DNA of 64,000 nucleotides, taken from NCBI GenBank assembly GCA_947496465.1, contig CANMCX010000001.1:744001-808000 (forward strand), given 5' to 3'. Positions 1 to 7,772 of this stretch are shown one piece after another. This DNA comes from Marinifilum_A sediminis (GTDB lineage: Bacteria; Bacteroidota; Bacteroidia; Bacteroidales; Marinifilaceae). How positions within the stretch are numbered: position 1 is the first letter of the stretch; every line of letters starts with the position of its first letter. A program made the position numbers and the translations under genes. The notes beneath the pieces were generated by a model. That model had not been told where the DNA came from. It saw only the letters and a program-made list of their open reading frames with translations, and ran no database searches.

Positions 1-930
1 ATTATACCTAAAGTATACGCCACACAAACTTCGGTTCGTTTCTCAAAGTTCATGGCGTTTCCATTGTTTTACCTAGAGAAAATATTTCGACCACTTTCGG
101 TGATATTGATAAAATCAACTTCGATAGTAAACAAACGGATTTCGAAAAAACAGAATATTTCAATGGGCGATTTATCCCAAGCTTTAGAGCTTACTGCCGA
201 TGAAATAACTGAAGAGATGGAAATTCTGGAAGGAATCGTAAATTTTGGAAACATTAATGTGGAAGAAATTATGAAGTCGAGGGTTGATGTAATTGCTATG
301 GATGTTCGAGATGGTTTTGGTAAGGTAAAATCTACTATTATAGAATCGGGTTATTCCCGAATTCCTGTTTACGACGGTACTTTCGACAATGTGAGTGGTA
401 TATTGTATGTAAAAGATCTTTTGCCTCATCACCACAAACCAAACACTTTTCGCTGGCAATCTATCATTCGACCTCCTTATTATGTGCCTGAAACAAAAAA
501 AATAAATGATCTTTTGGAAGAATTCCAAACTCAGAAAAACCATATGGCAATTGTGGTTGATGAGTATGGCGGAACATCTGGCATTATCACTATGGAAGAT
601 ATTCTGGAAGAGATTATTGGTGACATAACCGATGAATCGGATGAAGAAAAGGACACTTTTACTCTTGAAAAAGACGGTTCTTATCTGTTCGAGGGAAAAA
701 CTCTTTTAAACGATTTCTTTAAAATTGTTGATCTTGACTCTGATATTTTCGAAAATGTTAAGGGTGATGCTGATACCTTAGCAGGTTTACTACTTGAAAT
801 AAAAGGAGAAATTCCTCAGAAAAAAGAAGAGTTCACCTATGAATCTTATCGATTTATTGTTGAAGCTGTTGATAACAGAAGAATAAAGAAAATTCGTTTT
901 CTTCCTCCTAAAGTCAAGGTTAAGCAGTAA
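1..930 (+). CDS. gldE: Gliding motility-associated protein GldE (CorC/HlyC-like), 5' end cut off by the window
   Basis: The reading frame is open from base 1, so the gene starts upstream; the ATG at 52 is internal. What remains is the end of the membrane DUF21-type region, then a CBS pair (about residues 70-200, counted from base 52) and a C-terminal CorC/HlyC domain (about 210-285). The CBS region contains the family-typical stretch MAIVVDEYGGTSGIITMEDI. GldE is a Bacteroidota membrane protein paired with GldD and needed, with it, for gliding and type IX secretion in flavobacteria. The next gene, 52 bases on, is gldD, which fixes the name. The exact biochemical role is not known; other CorC/HlyC proteins are linked to divalent cation handling. 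Confidence 0.9.
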   Translation: MIPKVYATQTSVRFSKFMAFPLFYLEKIFRPLSVILIKSTSIVNKRISKKQNISMGDLSQALELTADEITEEMEILEGIVNFGNINVEEIMKSRVDVIAMDVRDGFGKVKSTIIESGYSRIPVYDGTFDNVSGILYVKDLLPHHHKPNTFRWQSIIRPPYYVPETKKINDLLEEFQTQKNHMAIVVDEYGGTSGIITMEDILEEIIGDITDESDEEKDTFTLEKDGSYLFEGKTLLNDFFKIVDLDSDIFENVKGDADTLAGLLLEIKGEIPQKKEEFTYESYRFIVEAVDNRRIKKIRFLPPKVKVKQ

Positions 931-982
931 TTTCACCTCAATATTATAATGTGGATACTTTTCCACTCTCAATTGTCTATTT

Positions 983-1564
983 ATGAAATTGAATAAATTT
1001 ATCTTCTTGCTACTTCTTTTAGGTATTGCAGTAAGTCAAATCTCGTGCAAAAAAAAATATACTCCACGCCCTAAGGGATACTTTAGAATCGATATGCCTC
1101 AAAAGCAGTATCAGAATTGGAATGAGGATTATCCTTGCAGTTTTGATGTATTGAATTATGCAAAAATTACAAAAGATAAATCGAAAGGTGCAGAAAAGCA
1201 TTGGTTAAACATTCAATATCCTGAATACAAGGCAACCATTCATCTTAGCTATAAAAAAGTTGACAACAACATTGAGGACTATCTTGAAGATTCAAGAAAA
1301 ATGGCATACAAACACAGCATAAAAGCTGATGCAATTGGTGAACAGGCGTACCTGAATAATGACAATAAAGTTTATGCTTTAATCTACAGGATAAAAGGAA
1401 ATGCAGCCTCATCGGTACAATTTGTTGCCACAGATAGTACAAATCATTTTTTAAGGGGTGCACTGTATTTTAAGCAACATCCCAATCAGGATTCTTTAGC
1501 TCCTGTTATTAATTATATCGATCAGGATATGGTAAGATTAATCGAATCTCTTAAATGGAAATAA
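983..1564 (+). CDS. gldD: Gliding motility lipoprotein GldD
   Basis: 193 aa with an N-terminal hydrophobic signal ending at a Cys at residue 22 (SQISC), consistent with a lipoprotein although the lipobox is not perfect. After it comes the typical GldD beginning, with PRPKGYFRIDMPQ near residues 28-40. GldD is an envelope lipoprotein required for gliding and T9SS function in Flavobacterium johnsoniae. Its place directly after gldE and 7 bases before the phosphopantetheinyl transferase suggests one transcript. Whether this organism glides cannot be read from the window; gldD also occurs in non-gliders that use T9SS. Confidence 0.9.
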   Translation: MKLNKFIFLLLLLGIAVSQISCKKKYTPRPKGYFRIDMPQKQYQNWNEDYPCSFDVLNYAKITKDKSKGAEKHWLNIQYPEYKATIHLSYKKVDNNIEDYLEDSRKMAYKHSIKADAIGEQAYLNNDNKVYALIYRIKGNAASSVQFVATDSTNHFLRGALYFKQHPNQDSLAPVINYIDQDMVRLIESLKWK

Positions 1565-1571
1565 TCTAAGA

Positions 1572-2201
1572 ATGCCGATTTTTAAACACATATCAATTCA
1601 CACCAATTGCAATCTGTACATCTGGAAAATAGATGAAAGTTTGAATCAACTTCTTCAATTGGTAACCCTTAACGATACCGACATACAAAAATTCGAGAAA
1701 TTCGGTAGCGAATCGAGAAAAAAAGAGTTTTTATGCACTCGAATATTAATCCAAAAATGTTTGGGAACAGATGTGCAGGTTTATAACGATGAACATGGCA
1801 AACCACACCTGATCAACTCTAATCTTAAAATAAGCATTACACATACCAAAAGTTTTGTTGCTATCCTTTTAAGCAAAACCCATGTTCATGCTCTTGATAT
1901 GGAATATTTATCGGAACGAGTTTATCGAATTGCTCCCCGATTTCTTTCCAAATCAGAGCTGGAAAATATTTCAGAAACGGATAAAACTTTGCATTTGTAC
2001 CAACATTGGTGTGCCAAGGAGTGCTTGATTAAACTTTACGGAAAAAAAGATGTTCACTTGATTGATGAACTAAAAATCGATGCATTTCAACCAAGTGATA
2101 AAAGATTTACCGGTGCAGTCTGCAGAGCAGATTTCTTGAAAAAATATACTTTCGAATATTTACAGTTCGATGACTATTTGCTGGTCTATTCTTTAAAATA
2201 A
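1572..2201 (+). CDS. 4'-phosphopantetheinyl transferase superfamily protein
   Basis: 209 aa. Enzymes of this superfamily move the phosphopantetheine arm of CoA onto a Ser of acyl or peptidyl carrier proteins. The Sfp-type signature is present in the right order: a Mg-binding Asp/Glu pair in HALDMEYLSERV (about residues 105-116), then WCAKECLIKLYGK (about 143-155), the W-x-KE-x3-K motif. The length fits the Sfp/AcpT-like group better than the roughly 120-aa AcpS. The target carrier protein is not in the window. It follows gldD by 7 bases. In this sequence nothing links it functionally to gliding. Confidence 0.85.
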   Translation: MPIFKHISIHTNCNLYIWKIDESLNQLLQLVTLNDTDIQKFEKFGSESRKKEFLCTRILIQKCLGTDVQVYNDEHGKPHLINSNLKISITHTKSFVAILLSKTHVHALDMEYLSERVYRIAPRFLSKSELENISETDKTLHLYQHWCAKECLIKLYGKKDVHLIDELKIDAFQPSDKRFTGAVCRADFLKKYTFEYLQFDDYLLVYSLK

Positions 2202-2234
2202 ACCAACAACAATTATGATTTTATTCGTTTCTAC

Positions 2235-2615
2235 AAAAAACGATTGCCATAAAATCATCATGAAAATGCAATCCTAAAAAAATTATTGACCTATCAGCAG
2301 CATTTTATCCCTTTCAACCCTAGTAGATGGATATAAAATAATGGTGGAATGTGCATCGAAAAAAAAGAATGAACATACCAGCAACATTTTATCTCCTTCC
2401 AAAAACATATATGCCACAATCATCCCGGAATGTGTATCAAAAAAATAAAATGGATATACATTCATATCGGCACACCAGCTCTAAAAAAATAACTGGGATG
2501 TAGCCTTCACCACAGATGTCTCAAAAAAATATGATGGCTTTATCGGCATGATCCTATATGCTTCCTCGAAAATTTATGGGGATATAGCCATGATCATACA
2601 AATTTCCAAAAAAAA
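2235..2615. repeat. Degenerate tandem array, about 41-bp period, marked by A-tracts
   Basis: This gene-free stretch lies between two convergent genes. A-runs of 4-8 bases, usually preceded by TC plus one base, recur near 2239, 2280, 2362, 2402, 2442, 2486, 2526, 2570 and 2611; a position near 2321 is skipped. Steps are 40-44 bp, close to four helical turns. Between A-tracts, fragments such as GGATATA, CAGCA(G/A)CATTTTATC and GGAATGTG(C/T)ATC recur. The clearest pair is 2294-2366 against 2378-2445, a two-period copy. Units are diverged, so this is not a CRISPR. Function is unknown; it could be bent DNA, a protein-binding array or a decayed repeat. Confidence 0.7.
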
Positions 2616-2684
2616 CAATCCCCAAAAAGAAGCAACTGATATTTGTTCTCTGATGACTGTTTACTGATAACTAATCACAGCTTC

Positions 2685-4313
2685 TTACTGAGTCAACTCT
2701 TCAATTGGATTTCCATCGCAGCCTGCTGGAATGGAAATGTTCAGAAAATTAGAAATTGTAGGTACAATATCCTCTACTTGAACAGAGCGAGTAATTGTTG
2801 ATCGCTTAATTTTCCATCCAAACCAAAACAAAGGAACCTGATTGGTGTAGCTGTATTGTGCAATCTCATCTCTCTCGTCTTTGGTTTTATGCATCCATCC
2901 TGGTTCAAGAGTAATCATTACATCTCCCGAACGTTTCTGATTGAACGAACATTGTACCTTTTGTTTGATACCATGAGTATAATTTGTCTTAATCAAACTA
3001 TTTGCTGTAATGGTATTGGCAACTCCTGTAAACTGAATTAAGAAATTCGCGGCTTTCACCTGCATTTCTTCCAATGAAAGTTTTGAATCTTCTATTAACT
3101 CATGATTCAAATACACCTGTTGCGAATCATAACCCAAAATCCACTCACCATTACCATACACAACATTTAAGTATGATTTTAAAAGAGCCATTGCATTAAA
3201 GGAGCTGAAATATCCGTTCGGAATGTTCTGAGCTTTTAGATTGTCTGGTGTATAATTTGCAGATTGATCGGCAGTTAAAAACACCAACACATTTTCCAAA
3301 CCGATTTGTTCATCTAAAAAATCAAGAAAATGTTCTATCTCTCTATCCAACCTTACAAAATTATCAACCATTTCTGGAGCAAAAGGGGAAAGATCTCTGT
3401 GTTTATAATCCAAACACGAAAAAGTTAAAGAAAGAAAATCAGAATCATCATCTCGCCCCAGGTTTTCATTAATAATAGCTGCAATTGCAAAATCTTTTAC
3501 CAACATGTTTCCAAATGGTGTTGCTTTTATTGCTTTGTAACCAAAAGTTCTTTTTTCCTTATTTAAATCGTAGAAAAATTCGGTGTTCAATCCAACCTTC
3601 CCCAATAGTTTATCGGATACTGTTGGTTTATTTTCTCCATCAAAAGGAGTCCATACCCGATCCATATAGAAATCGGCAAATTTTTTCTCATTAAAAACAT
3701 TCACCCAATTGTAAATGGTATCCTGATAATGTGAAGACGTGATAAATTTACCGGATAAATTGTCCATCCAATACGCTCCATCCGCAGCATGACCGGAAGA
3801 AAAAAGAGCTGCCTCAGCATTTAATCCTACTCCTATAACTCTGGAATGTTGATTGAATAATTTAATTTCATCGCCTATGGTTGGAGCCAATAAATTTTTA
3901 GGCGATTTGCCTTTTTCTTCTGAATCTATACCAACCAAATTTGCACTATCATCCTCATTAGCCATGTTCAACTCTCCCGATAATCGATTGTACCATCCAT
4001 GCGAAATGATACCATGATAAGAAGGAGGAGTTCCCGTAAAAATCGTGGCGTGGTCGGGTCCGGTTTGTGAGTACAAATAACTAAACTTGGTATTCTTGCA
4101 ATAAGTCCCCTGATTCATCAATCGTTTAAAGCCTCTATCACCTATTAAGTTTGAATATCTGAAATAATAGTCGGGACGTAAATGATCAACAACAATACCT
4201 ACAACCAATTTAGGTTTTTCTGATGGGATTTTACGGGTTCGTTGAGCACTTAAACACAAAGTGTTGAATATCAAAATTGATATAATGAGTAAGGTTTTGA
4301 AGGTATTATTCAT
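2685..4313 (-). CDS. Secreted PafA-like alkaline phosphatase / phosphodiesterase-superfamily protein
   Basis: 542 aa with a signal peptide of about 23 residues ending ...CLSAQ. Early on it has VVGIVVDHLRPDYY (metal-binding Asp) and then QTGPDHATIFTGTPPSYHGI (about residues 85-104). Here Thr takes the nucleophile position, as in PafA-type calcium-dependent phosphatases of Bacteroidota. A later FLTADQS stretch fits the second metal site, although the usual TADHG reads TADQS here. It probably cleaves phosphate monoesters in the periplasm or outside the cell. It stands alone on the minus strand, ending at the repeat array. No phosphate-regulated element was recognised. Exact substrate is uncertain. 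Confidence 0.8.
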   Translation of the reverse strand: MNNTFKTLLIISILIFNTLCLSAQRTRKIPSEKPKLVVGIVVDHLRPDYYFRYSNLIGDRGFKRLMNQGTYCKNTKFSYLYSQTGPDHATIFTGTPPSYHGIISHGWYNRLSGELNMANEDDSANLVGIDSEEKGKSPKNLLAPTIGDEIKLFNQHSRVIGVGLNAEAALFSSGHAADGAYWMDNLSGKFITSSHYQDTIYNWVNVFNEKKFADFYMDRVWTPFDGENKPTVSDKLLGKVGLNTEFFYDLNKEKRTFGYKAIKATPFGNMLVKDFAIAAIINENLGRDDDSDFLSLTFSCLDYKHRDLSPFAPEMVDNFVRLDREIEHFLDFLDEQIGLENVLVFLTADQSANYTPDNLKAQNIPNGYFSSFNAMALLKSYLNVVYGNGEWILGYDSQQVYLNHELIEDSKLSLEEMQVKAANFLIQFTGVANTITANSLIKTNYTHGIKQKVQCSFNQKRSGDVMITLEPGWMHKTKDERDEIAQYSYTNQVPLFWFGWKIKRSTITRSVQVEDIVPTISNFLNISIPAGCDGNPIEELTQ

Positions 4314-4348
4314 ACTATGAGTTGTTGTCTTTTTAAAATTGTCCGCAA

Positions 4349-4356
4349 CAAATATA
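4349..4356 (-). promoter_or_regulatory. Possible -7 box for the PafA-like phosphatase gene
   Basis: On the minus strand this reads TATATTTG, an exact match to the Bacteroidota -7 consensus TAnnTTTG, 35 bases before the start codon. No clear -33 TTG was seen at the right distance, so this is a weak call in AT-rich DNA. Confidence 0.35.
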
Positions 4357-4430
4357 GTTGATTCAGCCTGATAATAGCCTTGTTAAAATGTTAAAAACTG
4401 GATTAATAAAGATGTGAAGTTTGAATTTTC

Positions 4431-4781
4431 TTATTTGGCTTGTGGCTGATATCGTATTACATCAACCTGTTCCATGGTAATCATTCCTCCACCACCCGAT
4501 TTTTCAATTAATAATTCTATAATATGAAGAAATCCTTCTACTTTCTCGGTAGAATCGACAATCTCGATGATGATTGGAAGATCATCAGACAAGGCAAAAA
4601 TTTTTGAAGTATGAATTCTTGAACTTGCACCGTAAGACATGATTCCTCGATGCACTGTAACTCCCGCTAAGCCAAATTTTTTAGCTCCATAAACAATTGC
4701 TTCATAAAGCGGACGCTGATAAACTCTATCAGCTTCGCCAATAAATACACGTAATAATTTTGCCTTCCCTTTCAACTTCAT
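4431..4781 (-). CDS. DUF190 family protein
   Basis: 116 aa, full length for DUF190. Features include the opening GKAKLLRVFIGE, the middle HRGIMSYG(A/G)SSRIH (about residues 44-58), and a glycine cluster SGGGGMIT near residue 95. DUF190 proteins are small, ferredoxin-fold-like, PII-reminiscent cytosolic proteins often encoded next to crcB. Here crcB lies 58 bases upstream on the same strand, so the pair is probably co-transcribed. A role in fluoride resistance, perhaps modulating the channel, is inference from that recurrent pairing. Confidence 0.85.
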   Translation of the reverse strand: MKLKGKAKLLRVFIGEADRVYQRPLYEAIVYGAKKFGLAGVTVHRGIMSYGASSRIHTSKIFALSDDLPIIIEIVDSTEKVEGFLHIIELLIEKSGGGGMITMEQVDVIRYQPQAK

Positions 4782-4839
4782 ATCGTATAGTATTTTATAG
4801 ATATGAGTTACAGACAGAACTATTATATGAAACTAATAT

Positions 4840-5217
4840 CTAAAATAACTTATGAATTTGTGTGCCTAAATAAACTGCTAACAAGCCTAAAAAAACACTC
4901 CCCGCCAGATATACAGAAAGATACAAAAATCCGCTGTCTTTTAAAAGATTGAGTTTATCGAATGCAAAGGAAGAGAATGTGGTAAACCCACCACAAAATC
5001 CGACTGCAAGAAACATTCTCATTTCCGGATTAATTAAATTATCTCGTTCCGCTAGTGAATAAACCACACCAATTATAAAACTTCCCAAAATATTCACTGT
5101 CATGGTTCCTATAGGAAAAATCGTATCAAAAATTCGATGAAGTCCCTGTCCTAATAAGTAACGAGAAACACTTCCGAAAAAACCTCCCATTCCTATAATC
5201 AATAAAGTACGAAGCAT
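4840..5217 (-). CDS. crcB: Fluoride channel CrcB/Fluc
   Basis: 125 aa with four predicted membrane helices. The N-terminal GGFFGSVSRYLLG and the mid-protein GFCGGFTTFSSFAFD carry the conserved Gly/Arg and the Phe/Thr/Ser residues around the central sodium and fluoride path of Fluc channels. These proteins work as antiparallel dimers that let fluoride leave the cell. There is one copy here, consistent with a homodimer. It is followed by the DUF190 gene. No fluoride riboswitch could be recognised in the AT-rich 147 bases upstream. Confidence 0.92.
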   Translation of the reverse strand: MLRTLLIIGMGGFFGSVSRYLLGQGLHRIFDTIFPIGTMTVNILGSFIIGVVYSLAERDNLINPEMRMFLAVGFCGGFTTFSSFAFDKLNLLKDSGFLYLSVYLAGSVFLGLLAVYLGTQIHKLF

Positions 5218-5310
5218 GAAAAAATAATTAATAATGAGTAATTGAAAATGAATAATTTAAAAATCCTAACTGATAACAAATATACTAATCTTGATTTAGA
5301 TTAATAATTC

Positions 5311-5342
5311 ATAAAAAATGGCTGCTCGAATCGAACAGCCAT
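5311..5342 (-). terminator. Rho-independent terminator after ychF
   Basis: ATGGCTG at 5318-5324 pairs with CAGCCAT at 5336-5342, and the TCGA inside pairs with TCGA. On the minus strand the stem is followed by a run of six T (complement of 5313-5318). It sits 22 bases past the ychF stop. Confidence 0.85.
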
Positions 5343-5364
5343 CTGTATTTTTATAAGGATTTAA

Positions 5365-6465
5365 TTATACATTGAAACGGAAGTGCATAATATCACCATC
5401 CTGTACAATATATTCTTTTCCTTCTACATTCATTTTACCAGCTTCTTTACAAGCATTCTCAGATCCAAGTTCAGAGTAATCGTCATATTTAATTACCTCT
5501 GCACGAATAAATCCTTTTTCGAAATCGGTGTGAATAACACCAGCAGCTTGAGGAGCTTTCGCACCTTTAGGATAAGTCCATGATCTCACCTCTTTTACTC
5601 CAGCAGTAAAATAGGTTTCCAAATCAAGAAGTCTAAAAGCAGCTTTAATTAGCTTGTTAACTCCTGGCTCTTCCAATCCTAAATCTTCAAGAAACATCTG
5701 TTTCTCTTCGTAAGTTTCCAATTCTGCAATATCCGATTCAATACCAGCACCAACAACAAGAACTTCTGCATTTTCATCTTTTACAGCTTCTTTTACTGCA
5801 TCAACATGCTTGTTTCCATCTTTTACCGATGCTTCATCAACATTACAAACGTAAAGAATTGGTTTTGTTGTTAGCAAGTGAAGATCCGTAGTTACTTTCT
5901 CATCTGCTTCGCTTAACTCAACAACACGAGCTGATTTACCTTGAATTAAGGCTTCCTGATAACGCTCCAAAACTTCACACAATCTTTTCGCTTCAGGATT
6001 TTTTCCAACTTTTGCCAACTTAGCGGCTTTTTGCAATCTAGCTTCAACAGTTTCCAAATCCTTTAATTGCAACTCGATATCGATAGTTTCTTTATCACGA
6101 ATAGGATCTACAGAACCATCAACATGAACGATATTATCATTATCGAAACAACGCAATACATGAATAATAGCATTGGTCTCACGAATATTCGATAAGAATT
6201 TGTTACCTAATCCTTCTCCCTTACTCGCACCTTTTACCAAACCAGCAATATCAACAATCTCCATTACCGAAGGCTGCACTCTTTCTGGCTTCACCAATTC
6301 TGATAATCTAATCAAACGATCATCAGGAATGGTAATCACTCCTACGTTTGGTTCGATAGTACAAAACGGGAAATTAGCCGATTGTGCTTTCGCATTCGAC
6401 AAACAATTAAACAAGGTTGATTTACCAACATTTGGTAATCCTACAATTCCACACTGTAATGCCAT
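5365..6465 (-). CDS. ychF: Redox-regulated ATPase/GTPase YchF (OLA1 family)
   Basis: 366 aa, the usual family length. The N-terminal P-loop GLPNVGKSTLFN (about residues 8-19) and DIAGLVKGASKGEGLG (about 70-85) are typical. The coiled-coil region follows, with many Glu/Lys/Leu around 130-200, and the C-terminal TGS-like domain ends in IVQDGDIMHFRFNV. YchF binds the ribosome and hydrolyses ATP more readily than GTP; it is linked to stress and redox responses. The gene has its own promoter candidate (6518-6548) and terminator. Confidence 0.95.
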   Translation of the reverse strand: MALQCGIVGLPNVGKSTLFNCLSNAKAQSANFPFCTIEPNVGVITIPDDRLIRLSELVKPERVQPSVMEIVDIAGLVKGASKGEGLGNKFLSNIRETNAIIHVLRCFDNDNIVHVDGSVDPIRDKETIDIELQLKDLETVEARLQKAAKLAKVGKNPEAKRLCEVLERYQEALIQGKSARVVELSEADEKVTTDLHLLTTKPILYVCNVDEASVKDGNKHVDAVKEAVKDENAEVLVVGAGIESDIAELETYEEKQMFLEDLGLEEPGVNKLIKAAFRLLDLETYFTAGVKEVRSWTYPKGAKAPQAAGVIHTDFEKGFIRAEVIKYDDYSELGSENACKEAGKMNVEGKEYIVQDGDIMHFRFNV

Positions 6466-6517
6466 GGCAATTCTATATTATTTTGATTCGCGACTATTCA
6501 TTTTTTAAAAATCTGTG

Positions 6518-6548
6518 CAAAAGTACATTTTAATTTCCGATGTGCCAA
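6518..6548 (-). promoter_or_regulatory. Bacteroidota-type promoter for ychF
   Basis: Read on the minus strand: TTG (6546-6548), a 20-base spacer, then TACTTTTG (6518-6525), an exact TAnnTTTG -7 box. It ends 52 bases before the ychF start codon. Both boxes and the spacing fit the primary sigma factor consensus known for Bacteroides/Flavobacterium. Confidence 0.7.
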
Positions 6549-6654
6549 TTTTCCCGATTCATCTCCTAAAAAATTGTTAATTGACTCAAAACGAAGCCAG
6601 ATAATATTTCAAACCATTATATTTTCTATAGATTTATAGATAAGTGAAACTTAT

Positions 6655-7698
6655 ATGACCAAACGATTTATTCTCATATCGATTTTATATCTTGTTGCGA
6701 TAACATTTATTCAAGCTCAAGATCCTGATTTCGGAAAATACCGATTAATAGATCGTCATGTAAGAAAAACGCCCGATAAAGTATCGGACAACTTAATTGA
6801 TCTTCATCAATATCTAATTTCAGGAGCCAATTCAAAAGAGGAACAACTTAGAGCATTTTACATGTGGATTATTACCAATGTTCATTATAAAGATGAAGTT
6901 GAATTGCTATATGATCCGAACGTATTGTTCTATATCGGCTCTAACAATTGTGTGTCTCCGGTCTGTGTTTTAAAAAAACGAAAAGCGGTGTGCGAAGGAT
7001 TCTCTAAGCTGTTTCAATTTTTCTGTATTCAATCAGGATTCGAATGCTATTCCATTGGTGGATATATTTCCAAAACAGGCAATTTTCAAGATAGAGCAAC
7101 CCATTCATGGAATGTGGTTAAAATAAATAATGAATGGCGTTTTTTTGATTTAAGCTGGTCAAATGCAGTATTGCATCACTCAGGAATAAAGAGCCGAACC
7201 AATAAATTCTATATGGTACATCCTGAAAAATTTATTCTCACACATTTACCACTTACACAAATGTGGCAATTCTTAAAAACACCTATTACCATTAATCACT
7301 TTAATAGAGGTGAAGAAACTATTCAAAAATACATAAATGAAAGTTCGATAAACTATAACTATTCGGATACCCTAAGCTTTTTCAATAGTTTACCATACAA
7401 AAAGAGGCGATTAAAAACAGCTAAAGATATCGTAATAACAAATCCTGGCAACACATTCAATCAAGCCATTGAATATTATCGCTATTCAAGAATTGCCATA
7501 AATTACGATGGAGAAATAACATCATTACACTACTATGATCTTTTAGAAGCAAAAGAAATAATTAAAAAGGCAATAAATTTATTCAAACAATCAACCGGTA
7601 TTTCCTCTGAAATAATGATGCTGAACTCAATGGATAGTTTCGATGCAATTCAACGACGTATTGAATCAGCTGGTGATGATATTATCCATTTAGAATGA
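6655..7698 (+). CDS. Secreted transglutaminase-like (cysteine protease fold) protein
   Basis: 347 aa with a signal peptide (cut near residue 22, ...IQAQ). The transglutaminase-core triad is visible: Cys in KKRKAVCEGFSKLF (about residue 112), His in RATHSWNVV (about 150) and Asp in WRFFDLSW (about 165). In bacteria this fold covers peptidases, amidases and cross-linking enzymes, so the reaction cannot be set. The C-terminal half (200-347) has no domain I recognise. The secreted vWA gene starts 74 bases downstream on the same strand, and they may work together in the periplasm; that is inference only. Confidence 0.75.
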   Translation: MTKRFILISILYLVAITFIQAQDPDFGKYRLIDRHVRKTPDKVSDNLIDLHQYLISGANSKEEQLRAFYMWIITNVHYKDEVELLYDPNVLFYIGSNNCVSPVCVLKKRKAVCEGFSKLFQFFCIQSGFECYSIGGYISKTGNFQDRATHSWNVVKINNEWRFFDLSWSNAVLHHSGIKSRTNKFYMVHPEKFILTHLPLTQMWQFLKTPITINHFNRGEETIQKYINESSINYNYSDTLSFFNSLPYKKRRLKTAKDIVITNPGNTFNQAIEYYRYSRIAINYDGEITSLHYYDLLEAKEIIKKAINLFKQSTGISSEIMMLNSMDSFDAIQRRIESAGDDIIHLE

Positions 7699-7772
7699 TT
7701 TATTTCTTCAAGTTATTTTAATTCAACTATAGTATAAGTAACTTTACCTTTTGAAAATTTAAAGCAAATCTC

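Noticed and set aside
2283..2465. 60-aa minus-strand open frame with an internal 28-residue repeat
   Set aside because: It lies wholly in the 41-bp repeat array; the protein repeat follows from the DNA repeat, and there is no sign of codon bias or a start context.
2235..2615. CRISPR array
   Set aside because: The units are strongly diverged, with no identical direct repeats separated by unique spacers and no cas genes in the window.
5218..5364. Fluoride riboswitch upstream of crcB
   Set aside because: The region is AT-rich, with only the ychF terminator as structure; no conserved riboswitch core was seen.
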